From NCBI GenBank assembly GCA_024663395.1, contig JANFAH010000023.1:558001-622000 (forward strand): a DNA stretch of 64,000 bases, given 5' to 3'. Under the pieces are notes generated by a model. The model was not told where the DNA came from. It worked only from the letters and a program-made list of their open reading frames with translations, and searched no databases. A program made the position numbers and the translations under genes. The stretch is from Pisolithus tinctorius (Eukaryota > Basidiomycota > Agaricomycetes > Boletales > Pisolithaceae). Shown piece by piece: positions 45,700-56,828 of this stretch; positions within the stretch are counted from its first letter, which is position 1, and each line of letters starts with the position of its first letter.

Positions 45700-46596
45700 C
45701 GAGGGAGGAAGTGATGGTTGCTGCACAGCAGAATTCGAGGTGGTATACGCATACAAGAAACGTTTACGCTACGAAGGCAGAGGCATACGCGAGATTATAG
45801 TGCGAAAGCGGAGCAGAGTGCTATGTGGCAATGGGAGGCAGTGACGATAGTAACGGGCAATGACCTTCCGTCACATGGAGATCTCTGCTTACATCACCTT
45901 TAGCAAACGTGTGGTAAATGAGGCTGTTCAGAGTCGATGTTGAGAGTGACTTTGAAGGTCAGATATTAAAGTGCGCGGGACATGGATTGCCACGAACCTT
46001 GCGAGTGGCTTTCTAGGGTAGGCAGCGCGAATAGAACTGACACACTTGTCTTTGGTCACTACGGACCACTTGTTTGCCTCGCTCTGACCTCGTGCAGAGT
46101 TGCTTCGCAACTTCTGAGGGCGCCTCTAATGCACATGCGGTCCGAAAGCTACGCCATCTCTTGCAATTCTACATTCATTCGACCTTCCATCCAAGATAGG
46201 CAACGCTGCAGCCACGCGGACCCCCCCTTGATGACGAAAGTCTCATTAGAAGCCTGTGGAGTTGTACGTTAATCAGAGATGGATTTCTGTGCGCACGAAG
46301 GAGGAAAGGATTAAGGTTATGATCGACATGGAGTCACCTTTTCTACAGGTTCGGCGGCGGAATCAATGTATGCATATGCAGCTAGTATCAACTAGCGGTA
46401 GGGCTTAAGTCCTGTTTAGGCTCCGAATCGGGGTGATCGAACGAGCTGCAGACGAGGGGTTCATGTGGAGAGATAGTAGCTTTGCGGGCGAGCGGGCGCT
46501 GCTTTAGAAGCCACTGCCTTCCGCGAACGGTTGCGGCAGATTTGCTGGCCAATTATATGCTGCAGGGACATCACCCATGATCATTAGAAGGCTTCT
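45700..46596. other. Segment after BCP1 copy 3, no gene recognised
   Basis: Counterpart of 5,060-5,960; frames of 61-96 codons are open in both copies but shifted relative to each other. Confidence 0.3.
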
Positions 46597-47074
46597 GTGG
46601 CGTTGCAATTTTCTCACCCGGGACCCCACAACATTAGCATTTACTGTAAACTTCCTGCGCGAGACTTGGCACTTCCAGGCGGTATTTCCATTGCGACCTT
46701 CACTACCCTACATAAGTAAAACCGTGCACTGCAATGGGTGCGACAGGAGAACGAGAGCTATCATGACGGGATGAGAACAAGCGGCCTGAGGTTTGCAATT
46801 TACTTATTTGTGAATGTATGATAACCAGTACATACAAGGTGTCAGGTCAAGCGCTCAGCGTCGTTCATGACCACATTCATACAATGGAATAGAAATGGGT
46901 ATATAGAAAGAGCGAACGATCACAAAAGATCATAAAAACAACATAATTTAGGGGACCCCTTCTCGCAGTGTACGTCAATCCTGTGTGCAGGCCGAAACAA
47001 TGGTCTCTTAATATTCTCGAACACGCAATTAGGTATCCATACCTTGTTAGATGTCAGCGGTCACTGGTGGTATC

Positions 47075-48470
47075 TCACCTTGGGCGACGGAATCCGAGAT
47101 CCACCTCTCGAAAATGTCTCAAAAGAGATTCGCGCTTCACTTGGAGACCGCAAGCACCGCATGTGACAAGCGTGGTGCGCGAGATGTTGACGATGCCGTG
47201 GGCATTGGCCAGATGGTCCTGACAAACCCGACCCACGAATTCACCGCATATACCTCCCTGATCGTCTTTCCAAGGACAGGGCCTCAGATCACTGAAGGTC
47301 TGTTGTAAAGACGACGAGGTTGCGGAGTTTATAAACTGAGTTGAGAGGGGGTGTGTCGGAGAAGCCTCCGATGGAGAGCTTGCTATGTTGGCTGTGACGA
47401 GGGAGCCAACCAAGCTGGCAGACGTGAAGACGGCGCTAGCGCCGCCGCCAAAGGGTCCCGAATCTCCTTGTGCAAGATGTCCGGCGGGAACGCTGGCCAC
47501 AGTAGCTTGAACCGGAATCGCGGGGGGAATGAATTGTGCAGGCTGTCAGGTAACATGGAAGTCATGAGGAAGTGGCCGCCCTTGTAATATCAAACTTACA
47601 ATGACAGCTTCCGCATTTGGATAACAGGACTGGGATATATCATAGTAGTTTGTTGCTCTTTGTACACCGTCCTGGTGGCCGAAGAAGGTGGCGGAATTTG
47701 AGGGGTCTGCGTGGTACGTTGACAGCGCAGACATAGTTGGTGTGCCCCATCCGCACAGTTGCTGGAATACGGCAACAAGCGTTAAGCTGGCTGCATGGAA
47801 GATAAACGTGGATAGCGTTCTTACTTCCTGATGCCACGACTCGTCTGAATATGACGATAGTGCCATCTTGCTAAAAGCGTGACAATCTCCGTCCTTCCTT
47901 TCACAGCTGTCCCCTCCTCCAGGCTGGAGCGTAGTGCGATGGAGTGGGAGGGGTATCGCCCCCACGTTCGTCGTGGTTTCACTAGCAATGTTTGGTATGA
48001 TTGAGGTACATGTGGGCCCCGGAACGGCCCCTGTGAGCAGTCCCTGAGAGGAGGGCGGAGCCCAATTGGAGAGTGGGAATAACGATTCATTCGAATCGAG
48101 GAAGGCGTGCACATCCTGAAATCCGTGGGGTCCTCCGAGGGCTCCGAGATTAAAAAACTCCCCTCGATCAACCGTATTCCACGCCGATTCACCCATTTGT
48201 ACGGCATCGTCGGCGCAAAGGGAGAGGGCATCCTGTCGCGGTAGCTGGGTGTACTGAACCTTAATAATTAACTAAGTAGTAACCCAAGACGGCACCCGCT
48301 GAAGTCAAGCCTACCATCAACGAGCCTCCACATTCTTCGGCGCGACTGGTCGACGAAGTAACGGGAGAGGGATTATGTACCCCTACATTGTGAGTACCCC
48401 AGTGCCAGACTCCGTTCATCAAGTCGGGGGTATTCGCTCGGACGTCTGGGAGGGGACGTGCGTAGGGAGA
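47075..48470 (-). CDS. Cys/His-finger family protein, copy 6 (long form)
   Basis: Minus strand, partner of copy 4. The exon from about 48,240 reads MGESAWNTVDRGEFF (Met at 48,196) through PGGGDSCERKDGD to SYSDESWHQEV. The next reads QLCGWGTPTMSALSTYHADP, NSATFFGHQDGVQR and ends AEAVI at GTAAGTTTG (about 47,600). The last exon holds VPAGHLAQGDSGPFGG, CPWKDDQGGIC, DHLANAH and CGAC with RHFREVDLGF, ending at 47,075. As in copy 4 the last His is missing. An upstream exon with RANTPDLMN-type sequence lies at about 48,450-48,310. It appears intact over this span. Confidence 0.55.
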
Positions 48471-49444
48471 GCACGGGGGGGAAGTTAGAAAGGAATGGGG
48501 GAGGCGAAGCCTTCAGCTGTATGAGGGTTATTGTGTGACCCGGACTATTATACTGAGTGGGGCAATGCAGGCATGCTGCCCCCAAAGTACTCGGCGCAGA
48601 GTAAAGGATGCGCCCTAGAAACGAAAGCTCCGTGAAAGGTAGTCTTCCGGATGGGTCAGATCGAACCTTCAAACTCACTAATCCAGCCACGAGGCTGTAT
48701 GGTTGGACGATCAAGTGAATGCGCCCATTTATCCTCAAATGTACCACCAGTGCCCGCGAGAGTAAGCGTTTGCTGGAATCTCCTGAAGATAAGCGAATAT
48801 CTGCACCTCAATAGGTTCCTATGCAATGGCGGAAGCTTCCATGCAACGCAAACTTTAAAATAGGAACAGCTTCGTGAGCGAGATGTTTTAGTGGCTCGCG
48901 CCGCATGTCGACCAGTCACCTCAACCCAACAAATAGTCCCGAAAGAACGGGATGGTATATCTTTGGGACCCCAGAGACCATTAAGGCGGAGAAGCTTATT
49001 GCTCCCCGGTATCCGCGTCACTGGAACTTCGTGGCGAGGTAACTCAATTCCGTAGTGTTTCGGCGGGGTCTGGATCATTGAAGTTTGCGGCAGGCTACCT
49101 CGTGGCCTTACGAATCTTCGATCAGAACATTCCGAGAAGGTACTGGAAGCCAAAACTATGTGAAACACTTACCATCTTATATAAACCTGTCCACTGGAAC
49201 GAGTGCAATAGTAAAGTGAAAGCAGAAGAACGAACGCAGTGTACCACTTGAAGTTTGTCTAACCAATACCCAATATTTTAGCCGAAACCGACCGACATGA
49301 CTTCTATTTGTTCGTGGGTGTGTGATGGTCAACGTTAGTGGATCAGTGGAGTTCATGAGCAAACATATACAGTGAAGCAAAAACAGCTCGTTTGAAAGGA
49401 TGAGCAACAGGAAGTAATCAAATGGCACAGTTAATGAGATACCT
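48470..49444. other. Shortened 5' region of copy 6 and spacer
   Basis: Matches 1,100-1,500, 7,890-8,220 and 11,560-12,200. The segment equivalent to 450-1,095 is deleted at the 48,470 junction. No gene seen. Confidence 0.35.
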
Positions 49445-50388
49445 TCATGCAGTGTAAGTAAGACCTGTATGCAGATGGGAAAAAAAAAGGTCGATCAAAT
49501 TCGGCGAACACGAGGTATCCATAGGCCTCACCACAAGACAGCAATCCTTACCGCATATACGCCTCGTGTTGTCTTTCCACTCACAAGGCCTTCGATAGGG
49601 CTGTGACGTTACTTGTGGAGCCCCTAAGGCTGTGGTGTTTGTAAACTGAATTGGGTTAGGGAGCACCTGGGAAATCCCCGAAGGAAAGGCTAGCGTATCG
49701 GCTGTGGCGAGGGAGCCAAGTGAACTGGCAGAGGTGACGACGGCGCCGGCATCATTGCTAAAGGGTCCCAGATACCCTCGGGGAAGAGCAAGATGTCCGG
49801 TGGGAACGTTGACTTCGGTGGCTTGAACCGAGCCCACTAAGGAATCGAACTGTGAAAAGATAGAAATCATCAATCAGTCCTTGCCAGTGCAGACATCGAA
49901 GTCGAGCTCACGGTAACAGATCCCACGGCGGGAAAATAGGTAGGTACCAAGTGGGACATACCGTAGCAGTTCAATGTTCCCTGCACTGTCCTGGTGGCCG
50001 AAAACAGTAGCGGTTTGCAGGTAATCCACACGGAACGTGGACTACCCAGATATAGCTGGTGCATCCGATGCGGGCGACTGCTGGAATATGGTAAAAAGCG
50101 TACACAGGCTGTACCGAAGATAAACGTAGATGGTCTCTTTACCTCAGGAAAATTATAATGAATACTGTCAGTGATGCAGAAGATGACAATGAGGGGCTGG
50201 CACAACGCAAAGAGACAGCGTACGGCCTACCCTGGTGGCGAAGAATTTGTTCGCTTTCCCAGCAAGCCTGCATCTGGGGAGAAACAGTCGCTGTCTTTCA
50301 GATCGTAGTGAAGATAACAAGCAGACGCGTCGTATTTCTCCACAGGGGTAGGGGGGACTGAGGACGAAAACCGAGGCTGAGGGGACAT
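49445..50388 (-). pseudogene. Cys/His-finger family gene, copy 7 (finger deleted)
   Basis: Partner of copy 5. ATG ends at 50,388 (MSPQPRFSSSVPPTPVEKYD...GKRTNSSPPG); the small exon 2 and exon 3 (ATVFGHQDS-like) follow. The last exon begins FDSLVGSVQATEVNVPTGHL and reaches CEWKDNTRRICG. About 210 bp present in copy 5 are then missing, so the second half-finger (CGAC...H-x4-H) is lost and an unrelated tail follows. Probably non-functional or altered. Confidence 0.55.
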
Positions 50389-50399
50389 AATGTTGAAGG

Positions 50400-51960
50400 G
50401 GTTGGTGGACAGAAAACGAGCTTGATGAAGGGATTCTGCTCAGAGGGCTGTATTTATATATGAAGACCATGGATCCTTTAAAACATGAACCAAGGAAGGC
50501 AGCCAAGTATCTGGGGTGGGAATGTGATGGCCTCGTTCGCAATTGAATCGATTGGAAGAAGCCAGACATGAGAGACATTTGGGGGCCTGCAAAACATATG
50601 GAGGCGGTGAATTCTGATGTTGGAGGGCAGCCCTAGCTGGGCTGAAAACAGTAAAGGACGCCAAGGCCGCAGATCTCAAGCTGGCAATTGACAGGAGACT
50701 GCAAGAAAGAATTAACTGAAAGTCCTATGAAAGTCCGACGGCGTTAACTTACTTCCAGAAAACTGCAAGCGCCACTTACACACCGCGGTATTATGAGCGG
50801 GTGGGGGTTTAAATTTCACTCGATCGATGAACTTCGTCTGACTCCAGAGGCAGGCCGCTATCTCGACCGCAACCTCGCCTTGGAGATAAGCCTAGCAAAG
50901 AAACCGTTGGGAAGCCGAGCAGCCGAGGTGTGACCGACCGCGGAGACAATGAATGTAGTTCAAAACTACACGTATAGCGAGTACACAGGAACCAACCAGG
51001 AGACCCCCCAGGTAACGCAGCTGGCTGCTGTGGATGTTCGCTCCCAGCTGATTCGTCTGGTTGGCGGTGCTGGCCGGGGAGAATGAAAGTCCAGCTAGAA
51101 CCTCGGCGTGTCCGTTCGCGGCATTGGGGTGCTCTGCACTCCAAAACTGCATCACCAGACTACCTCCTGTCACGGTGATGAGCCCAGAAATGTGTGGCGA
51201 CGGTTCTGGGTACGTTTGCTTTTCTGTCGGCCGTTTGTCTCAATTGGTCAATCAGGACCGAGATTCATTGCTGGAGGTTATGCTTACATGTTCATATGGT
51301 CCCGTACAGCTCTCCAACCTTGAAACCTACATATCACAACGCGGAAGGCCCGATATCAGCCTAGAATCGCAGAGAACCGGGGGGAAGTAGGGGAGGAAGG
51401 TTTTTAACACGGGGAATTCGGTGCTTATCAACTCCCAATCGCCAGATATATGTCAGGCACAGCGTCTATCGGCTAAGGTCCCGCCAACAGACGCTTGGGG
51501 CAAGCGAGTAACCTGGCTTCGATTTTGCTCAATTTTGTGCGGTGGGCAATACAGGCCGTGTCAACGAGAGCAGCAAGGAAGGACACTGCTTGGTGGCAGC
51601 CGTGCCCCATCATACCAAAGAATGACCTGGAAGTGGCTGTTTTCTGACACAGAACCCGAGAGGCCAGAATGAATCCATGGTAATTGTTGAACCATGGAAT
51701 GCTAACGAAAAAGTTACGCTGAGTGCCATGTCAGTACAAATACTGAACCATGGAATGCTAACCAGGAAGTGACGACTGGGTGCCATGGAAGTATAAGTAA
51801 CCCGGAAAGGATCTCGCAGGACAAGGATGTAACACAGGGTACTTATACAACGGCGCCTCGTCGACACATCATAAGGGCGACGTGAGACAGGTTGACGGCA
51901 GTATCACCATCACGTGAGGCCATATCATTGATCTGGTTGGCCAAATGATGGGCCACAAAT
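50400..51960. other. Conserved spacer, partner of 13,240-14,760
   Basis: Holds the second copy of the possible minus-strand exon (51,173-50,990, STANQTNQLGANIHSSQL). No product can be named. Confidence 0.3.
50451..50461 (-). promoter_or_regulatory. TATA box of finger gene copy 7
   Basis: CATATATAAATA on the minus strand, about 65 nt before the ATG at 50,388, as in the two other short-form promoters. Confidence 0.5.
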
Positions 51961-52030
51961 CCGAAAAGAGCTGCTGCTGTGAGCTTGCTGTGTCAACGTG
52001 TAACATGCTGTATTTTCCCATTGGTGTACC

Positions 52031-53084
52031 ATGTCAAAGCTCAAACAAAGTTCCGATGATACCACTACTTCAGTAGACACCCGCTTTGGCCGATGTTTTC
52101 TTCAATTTGAACGCTGAGGTCGATTACCATGCTATCAATCGGTCATTGGTCCAACTGTTTGGCGCGGACGCCGAAGGTTTGCAGACGGGAAGGCTAGCAA
52201 ATTTGATCTTATCGGCAGCGGACTCGGTCGTCGGGAGCCTCATCACCAAAACATATGGCGAAGACAGTGATCCGTGTGCTCTTCTTACCGTCTTGAGCTG
52301 CGATGCATACCGAGTACGATTACTTCCTGATTTTAATTTCTCAGCGTTCACTGATGGACAAAACGAGTACAGGATAATCCTGCTGTGAAGGCTCTCATAG
52401 GGTAGTACATGCTGTCAAAGATATCAGCGGATCCTACCTTCTTCAGCACGCCGTCTTTGCTGTTTGCACCGAAAACACAGGTTCAAAATCGGGCCCAAGC
52501 GCACCTAGGACTTGTTTTGTGGGAACACATGATCAGTATGCCAGTCCAGGTCGTTTCAGCCATGTATCATATGCTCGTCGACGAATTACAGGACGCAGTC
52601 GCAGACGTATAGCTTTTCACACTTTCATTTGATCAGGTCATATCAGTTCCAAATGCTGTGTAGGGTGATCCTTATAATTTCACCCACTCCCGAGCGTATC
52701 GCCTGACACCCGAAGAGGAGGCGATGGCTGCTGTGCAGAAAGATTCGACACTATATAAGTTAGTAGAAGGTTCTGAGTTAAGTAGGGGCAGAAATAGTCT
52801 ATGTGCATTCCATCCACAAGATGGGAGAATAACCTGTATTGCGCAACACGTGCCATTCCGCTACCGTTGTCACTGGAAATCCGAGTGGTCAAAGGAAATA
52901 CCGGCCATGAAAGGGATAACTATGACACCAAACTTCATGCAATTTTGCATAAACCGAATACCAAATACAACGGGACCCGTTCAGGGTACCGTGCTAGGTA
53001 CTCCTGTCTTGCAGCAAATTTTTGCAGACTTTCGCACGCTGGTGGGCCATTGCCCGTTGACTAGGGAACCCCTAGATGTAAGTT
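52031..53084 (+). pseudogene. BCP1: BCP1/BCCIP relic, copy 4
   Basis: ATG at 52,031, partner of copy 2 but with a deletion in the acidic N-terminus. FFNLNAEVDYHAINRSLVQL, DAEGLQTGRLANLILSAADS, SDPCALLTVLSC, ALYS-like FSTPSLLFAPKTQVQNRAQA, MPVQVVSAMYHMLVDELQDA and AYRLTPEEEAMAAVQKDST can be followed. A stop remains at the VEYM position (near 52,402). Several residues are closer to the family pattern than in copy 2, so the copies decayed independently. Confidence 0.7.
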
Positions 53085-53105
53085 GAAGTTACAGTGAAAC
53101 TATCG

Positions 53106-53995
53106 CGAGCAAGTCCGTTCGAGGGTTGGCCTCCATCGTGGTATCGCCAATTGGCGTCTTGTGTTGGACACTGTTCGGTCGGCAGGGATCCCGCGATTTG
53201 GCATCCTCCGGTCCCTCTCAGTCGATCTCATGTCTAGAGTTGGGCACTCAGAGAAGAAAATATGCAGGTGAAGACCAATACTACCTGTTCGCGTCGTCGC
53301 CGTAATCGCCAGGATCCTTCCAGCTCAAGACCGACAGACAATCATCCACCAGGTAATGCTAAATATTAGACATTAACTACGGCATCACGCAGATAGGGAA
53401 GTAACGCAGTCCAGCTTTTCACATAGGAATCGAACCGCTTACCACCTTCCACTCATTGGACCTATGACATGCGGCATGGTCGACAAACGCTCAGGAAGCG
53501 ATCGACTGCGCTTCGACGGTACATACGTAGGCAAAGTTATACTAACCATCTCGACAGAAAATCTAACACCTTTTCTAAGCTTTGTAAAAACATCGCGTCA
53601 TTGTGACGAAGACGCACTTGAAACTCCATGCTTCAATGCTGCCAATGAAAAGCCCAAGAACGACAGAACGGCCACATCACGGTATGTAACTTGGTATTAC
53701 TCGATTTTCCACTCTACTTGAATTTGATTCCGCGGTGGCTTTACGATATCTCGTATCATCCTGTCTGATCGATGTCGAGTTGAGTCAGTGGTTGCGGTTT
53801 CATTGCAGAGTACTCTACCAGATGCTACACCCGGACGCCAAGTTAATATGAGACTAAATTGAGGAATTTGAACCTTGTCCACTTATAGAGCAGCGCTTGA
53901 TGTCAAGGATAATGTGAGAGCATCAAGTCGTCCATGTGCTTCAAGGGACCACGACTTCGGCTATATGATCGTTTCACTTACTTGCCGCCATTACA
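53106..53995. other. Unique stretch, no gene recognised
   Basis: Not found elsewhere in the window. A plus frame at 53,464-53,721 (85 codons) and a minus frame at 53,882-53,697 (61 codons) have no features of note. CpG content is normal. Confidence 0.3.
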
Positions 53996-54001
53996 TAATT
54001 G
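53996..54001 (+). repeat. 6-bp target site duplication, left
   Basis: TAATTG, repeated at 61,267-61,272. Confidence 0.85.
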
Positions 54002-54314
54002 TATGGAAAGCCGGACAATCACGCTCGAATAAGGAAAGTCCAACGGCAAAATGCCCAACTCAAAATGGAAATGGCCGACGGCGGACCTCGATCACTCCAA
54101 GTACTTTTTTTTTTTTGCCATCGTCGTAATGAAAAATGAAAAAAACGCGTTTGTCGAAGTACTTTTTTTTTTTGGCCATCGTCATAATGAAAAATGAAAA
54201 AATGCGTTTGTCAAAGTACTTTTTTTTTTTGCCATCGTCATAATGAAAAAAGAAAAAACGCGTTTGTCAAAGTACTTTTTTTTTTGCCATCGTCGTATTG
54301 AAAAAAGAAAAAAA
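54002..54314 (+). repeat. Left terminal inverted repeat, 313 bp
   Basis: About 100 bp of unique sequence, then about four units near 57 bp starting at 54,101, 54,159, 54,216 and 54,272. Each has GTAC, a poly-T run, GCCATCGTCRTAATG, an A-rich run and GCGTTTGTC. One more unit than the right repeat; 313 minus 57 equals 256. Confidence 0.85.
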
Positions 54315-54357
54315 CATGAAATGTATGTAGTAGATTTCGTAGACGTAGGTAAAGAAT

Positions 54358-56680
54358 TCACAGACTCGCCTCGACGTCACTTGCTTCATCGTCTGAACCA
54401 ACATCGGAGAAGCGATCCACCCAGAGGAACGCACCCAGCACCTCCATGTCGTCTGCGCCATCAACCTCTTCCTCGTCACGCTCAAGTTTTTGCAGGGCAC
54501 GGACATGTTCTTCTTCTAAGGAGATGATACAGGTCAGCCTCGTTTCTTCACTCTAACCATTAGTATATTTTGACTTACGCAATCCCATCCCATTTCCAAG
54601 GCCGCCCATATATTGATCATTCTCGATAAGGTCTTGAAGTCCATCTATCAGAGGTACGTCATCATTCTGCTCTTCATTGTCAGACGTGGCCCCCTCGACG
54701 ATGGGAACGATATCTGGCTGCTGCCGTAGGAGGGAGAGGAGGTCAAGGTAGATCGCCCATATTGTGTTGCGCTGAACGGACGGGGAGCCCAGTCGTATAT
54801 AACACTCGTCGATGAAGGCGTTGAGTGCGTGCGGGACAAGATCGAATACTGGATGGTCAGCCTTAATGTAGAGTTGTCGGACGTCCTCGATTGTTTTCGG
54901 ATCGACCATCACCTGTCAGAAACCATAGCGTGTTAAATGTATACAATAAACAAATATATAGTACCTTGAAATCTAGCGCGCCATAGTCCTCCGCACAGGT
55001 GTGGATTAACTCGGGAATTCCATGAGGTAGGACCTGAAAAACACTCGTTACGTCGATCACGGAGGTCCAATCACTGCATACCTTGTTTTTGTCCTGGCGC
55101 TTGCGACTATTATTGACTCGGTCTTGATACTGGTCCAGCTCCCTCTGGAGCCAGGGAATAAACAACCAACGAAAGACCATCCTGTTCAGATATATGGCTC
55201 AGTGGTGAACCGTAAACTGAAAGGGATATCTTACAGCTGCAGCGTATTGTCGGGATCATACCAGCCTTCATCAAGGCCTTCATCGAGCAGAGTCTCAAAG
55301 CCAGGGGTAAATCGTCGTCGAAGCTGGGACCATGTGATTTCCGGCATGATGTTCTTCTTTGTGCGCATCCAGCGGTGTTGCACAAAGCCCCTCAATGCGG
55401 GATCATGCAGCTGTCGTAGCATGGTTTGAGCGTTAGCGATCCCAAAGTTTTCCGTTCCGGGATCACTTTGAGTCACCATCGGTATAACTAGAATCAAATT
55501 CTTGTCAGTATAATAGCACTACCGACTTGTGTTTCACTTACATCCAAACTCCGTAACAGTTTCCAAATAATAAGAAAGAATGAGCTGTGGGTTGCGGTTA
55601 GAGTGCCAAACCTTCATCCAAAGGATCCGCCCCGAGAACGGCTCAATCCCTGTGTGTAAACCGAGGCCAAATCGAAGCCATTTGTCGTGTTGATCCACTG
55701 CCCAGATGTCGTTGACACCTGCGGCCCAGAACCGGCGACGTTGGAGGCGCCTCGCCTTGTGGTGCCTAACTAAATGAGGCTCATACATAGCGAAGTACGA
55801 CTGCATGGTGCTCCTATTAAAGATGTTAATCAGCATGCCTTGCGCATGCTATATTTTGAGTACTCACCGAGAGACGGACATGTCATGCTCGAAGAAAATA
55901 AGGCTGATCATTTCCCGAGTCCCAGCATTGGGGTACATTTCTCGCAGTTTGATCATGGCATCCCGAATGGTTTCTGGTGTATGCGCCTGCTGCCGAGTGC
56001 GCACGAGACCGAGGCTCTTACGGATCGCAACAAATCTTGTCAGACTAGCCAACACGTGTATCAGCATTCGGCACAAGGAAATAAATGATCGCGCACCCAA
56101 TGCCATATTGGCTCAAATCTATGTGCTTCCTTAACTCTGCCAGAATTTGACGGTCGTTGAAGCGTGCCTTCCAGAGTCTTCGAACGTGCAGTTCAATGAG
56201 TTCCACCGGTGCTGTGTTAGCGACATTGATCAGATGCAATGATTTCAAAGAATGAGGCTGAGCTTACGGTTCGGTTTCCACTGATTGGGCATTGAGACAA
56301 TATTGAGGGAGCGAGCAGTCGGCCCGTCCCAACCTGCTTTATACAAATGAGTGGCGATTTGTGAAGCAGAGAGGTTGAGGCGGAGTGACAAGTCACCTAT
56401 CATAGCCGAGTGTACTATGTATATGTAAAATGCGCAACCGCTACCTGAGGCCCGAATCTCCGTGCAAGGCCTCATGGCTGCGTTCTTGATTATCTCTAAC
56501 CACTCAGATCCCTCCACGCTACAACACAGCTGCGTCAAGGCTGAAGCGAAGTGTCTTTCATTTCAATGCGGATGCACTTAAGAACTGACCATTCCCTTCC
56601 TGTCCCTCCCGAGTGTTTCCAACTCGGGTGCGTTCCTCGAGTGCGCTTCGCACCTGCCTGTCCTTCCAGCATGAAGGCAT
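54358..56680 (-). CDS. DDE integrase/transposase, 11 exons, 597 aa
   Basis: Likely catalyses insertion and excision of the element. Hand-spliced exons: 56,680-56,590, 56,540-56,445, 56,396-56,268, 56,211-56,097, 56,044-55,868, 55,813-55,542, 55,487-55,235, 55,181-55,082, 55,033-54,965, 54,912-54,579, 54,515-54,358. All have GT-AG borders and sum to 1,794 nt in one frame. Residues ~60-105 (DLSLRLNLSASQIATHLYKA) look helix-turn-helix; a second DNA-binding-like part follows (LWKARFNDRQILAELRKHI). The rve-like core has WAVDQHDKW (D243), VTQSDPGTEN (D302) and KKNIMPEITW (E343), spaced as a DDE triad. The tail is acidic. Similar integrase-core proteins occur in many Agaricomycetes (recollection). 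Transcribed away from the kinase. Confidence 0.82.
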
Positions 56681-56828
56681 CAATCGTCGGTGAGTCTCAA
56701 GTCTCGATTCCCCTGTCCTCACATGTCCGGCGGACATTTGTTGCATTGCAAATCTTGTTGCGTTGCATATACATGTGCAGTATAAATCATTGTGTGTTGC
56801 ATATACAGGTGCGGTAAAAATCACTGAC
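56681..56828. promoter_or_regulatory. Divergent promoter region between integrase and kinase
   Basis: 148 bp separate the two start codons. On the plus strand a TATA-like cagtataaatc lies at about 56,779, roughly 50 nt before the kinase ATG. It sits between two similar segments, ttgcatatacatgtgcagta and ttgcatatacaggtgcggta, that could bind a shared regulator (inference). Confidence 0.5.

Larger units (their letters stand above)
44460..46590 (+). repeat. Segmental duplication A, right copy
   Basis: Direct partner of 3,800-5,960. Its first ~530 bp also match 63,440-64,000. Confidence 0.85.
46597..53105 (+). repeat. Segmental duplication B, right copy
   Basis: Direct partner of 8,620-16,025. 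It lacks about 0.65 kb of the finger-gene 5' region (junction near 48,470) and about 0.2 kb of the finger exon of copy 7 (near 49,545). Confidence 0.85.

Noticed and set aside
54101..54314. CRISPR-like array in the TIR
   Set aside because: The units are whole 57-bp tandem repeats with poly-T, without unique spacers, in a eukaryotic transposon end.
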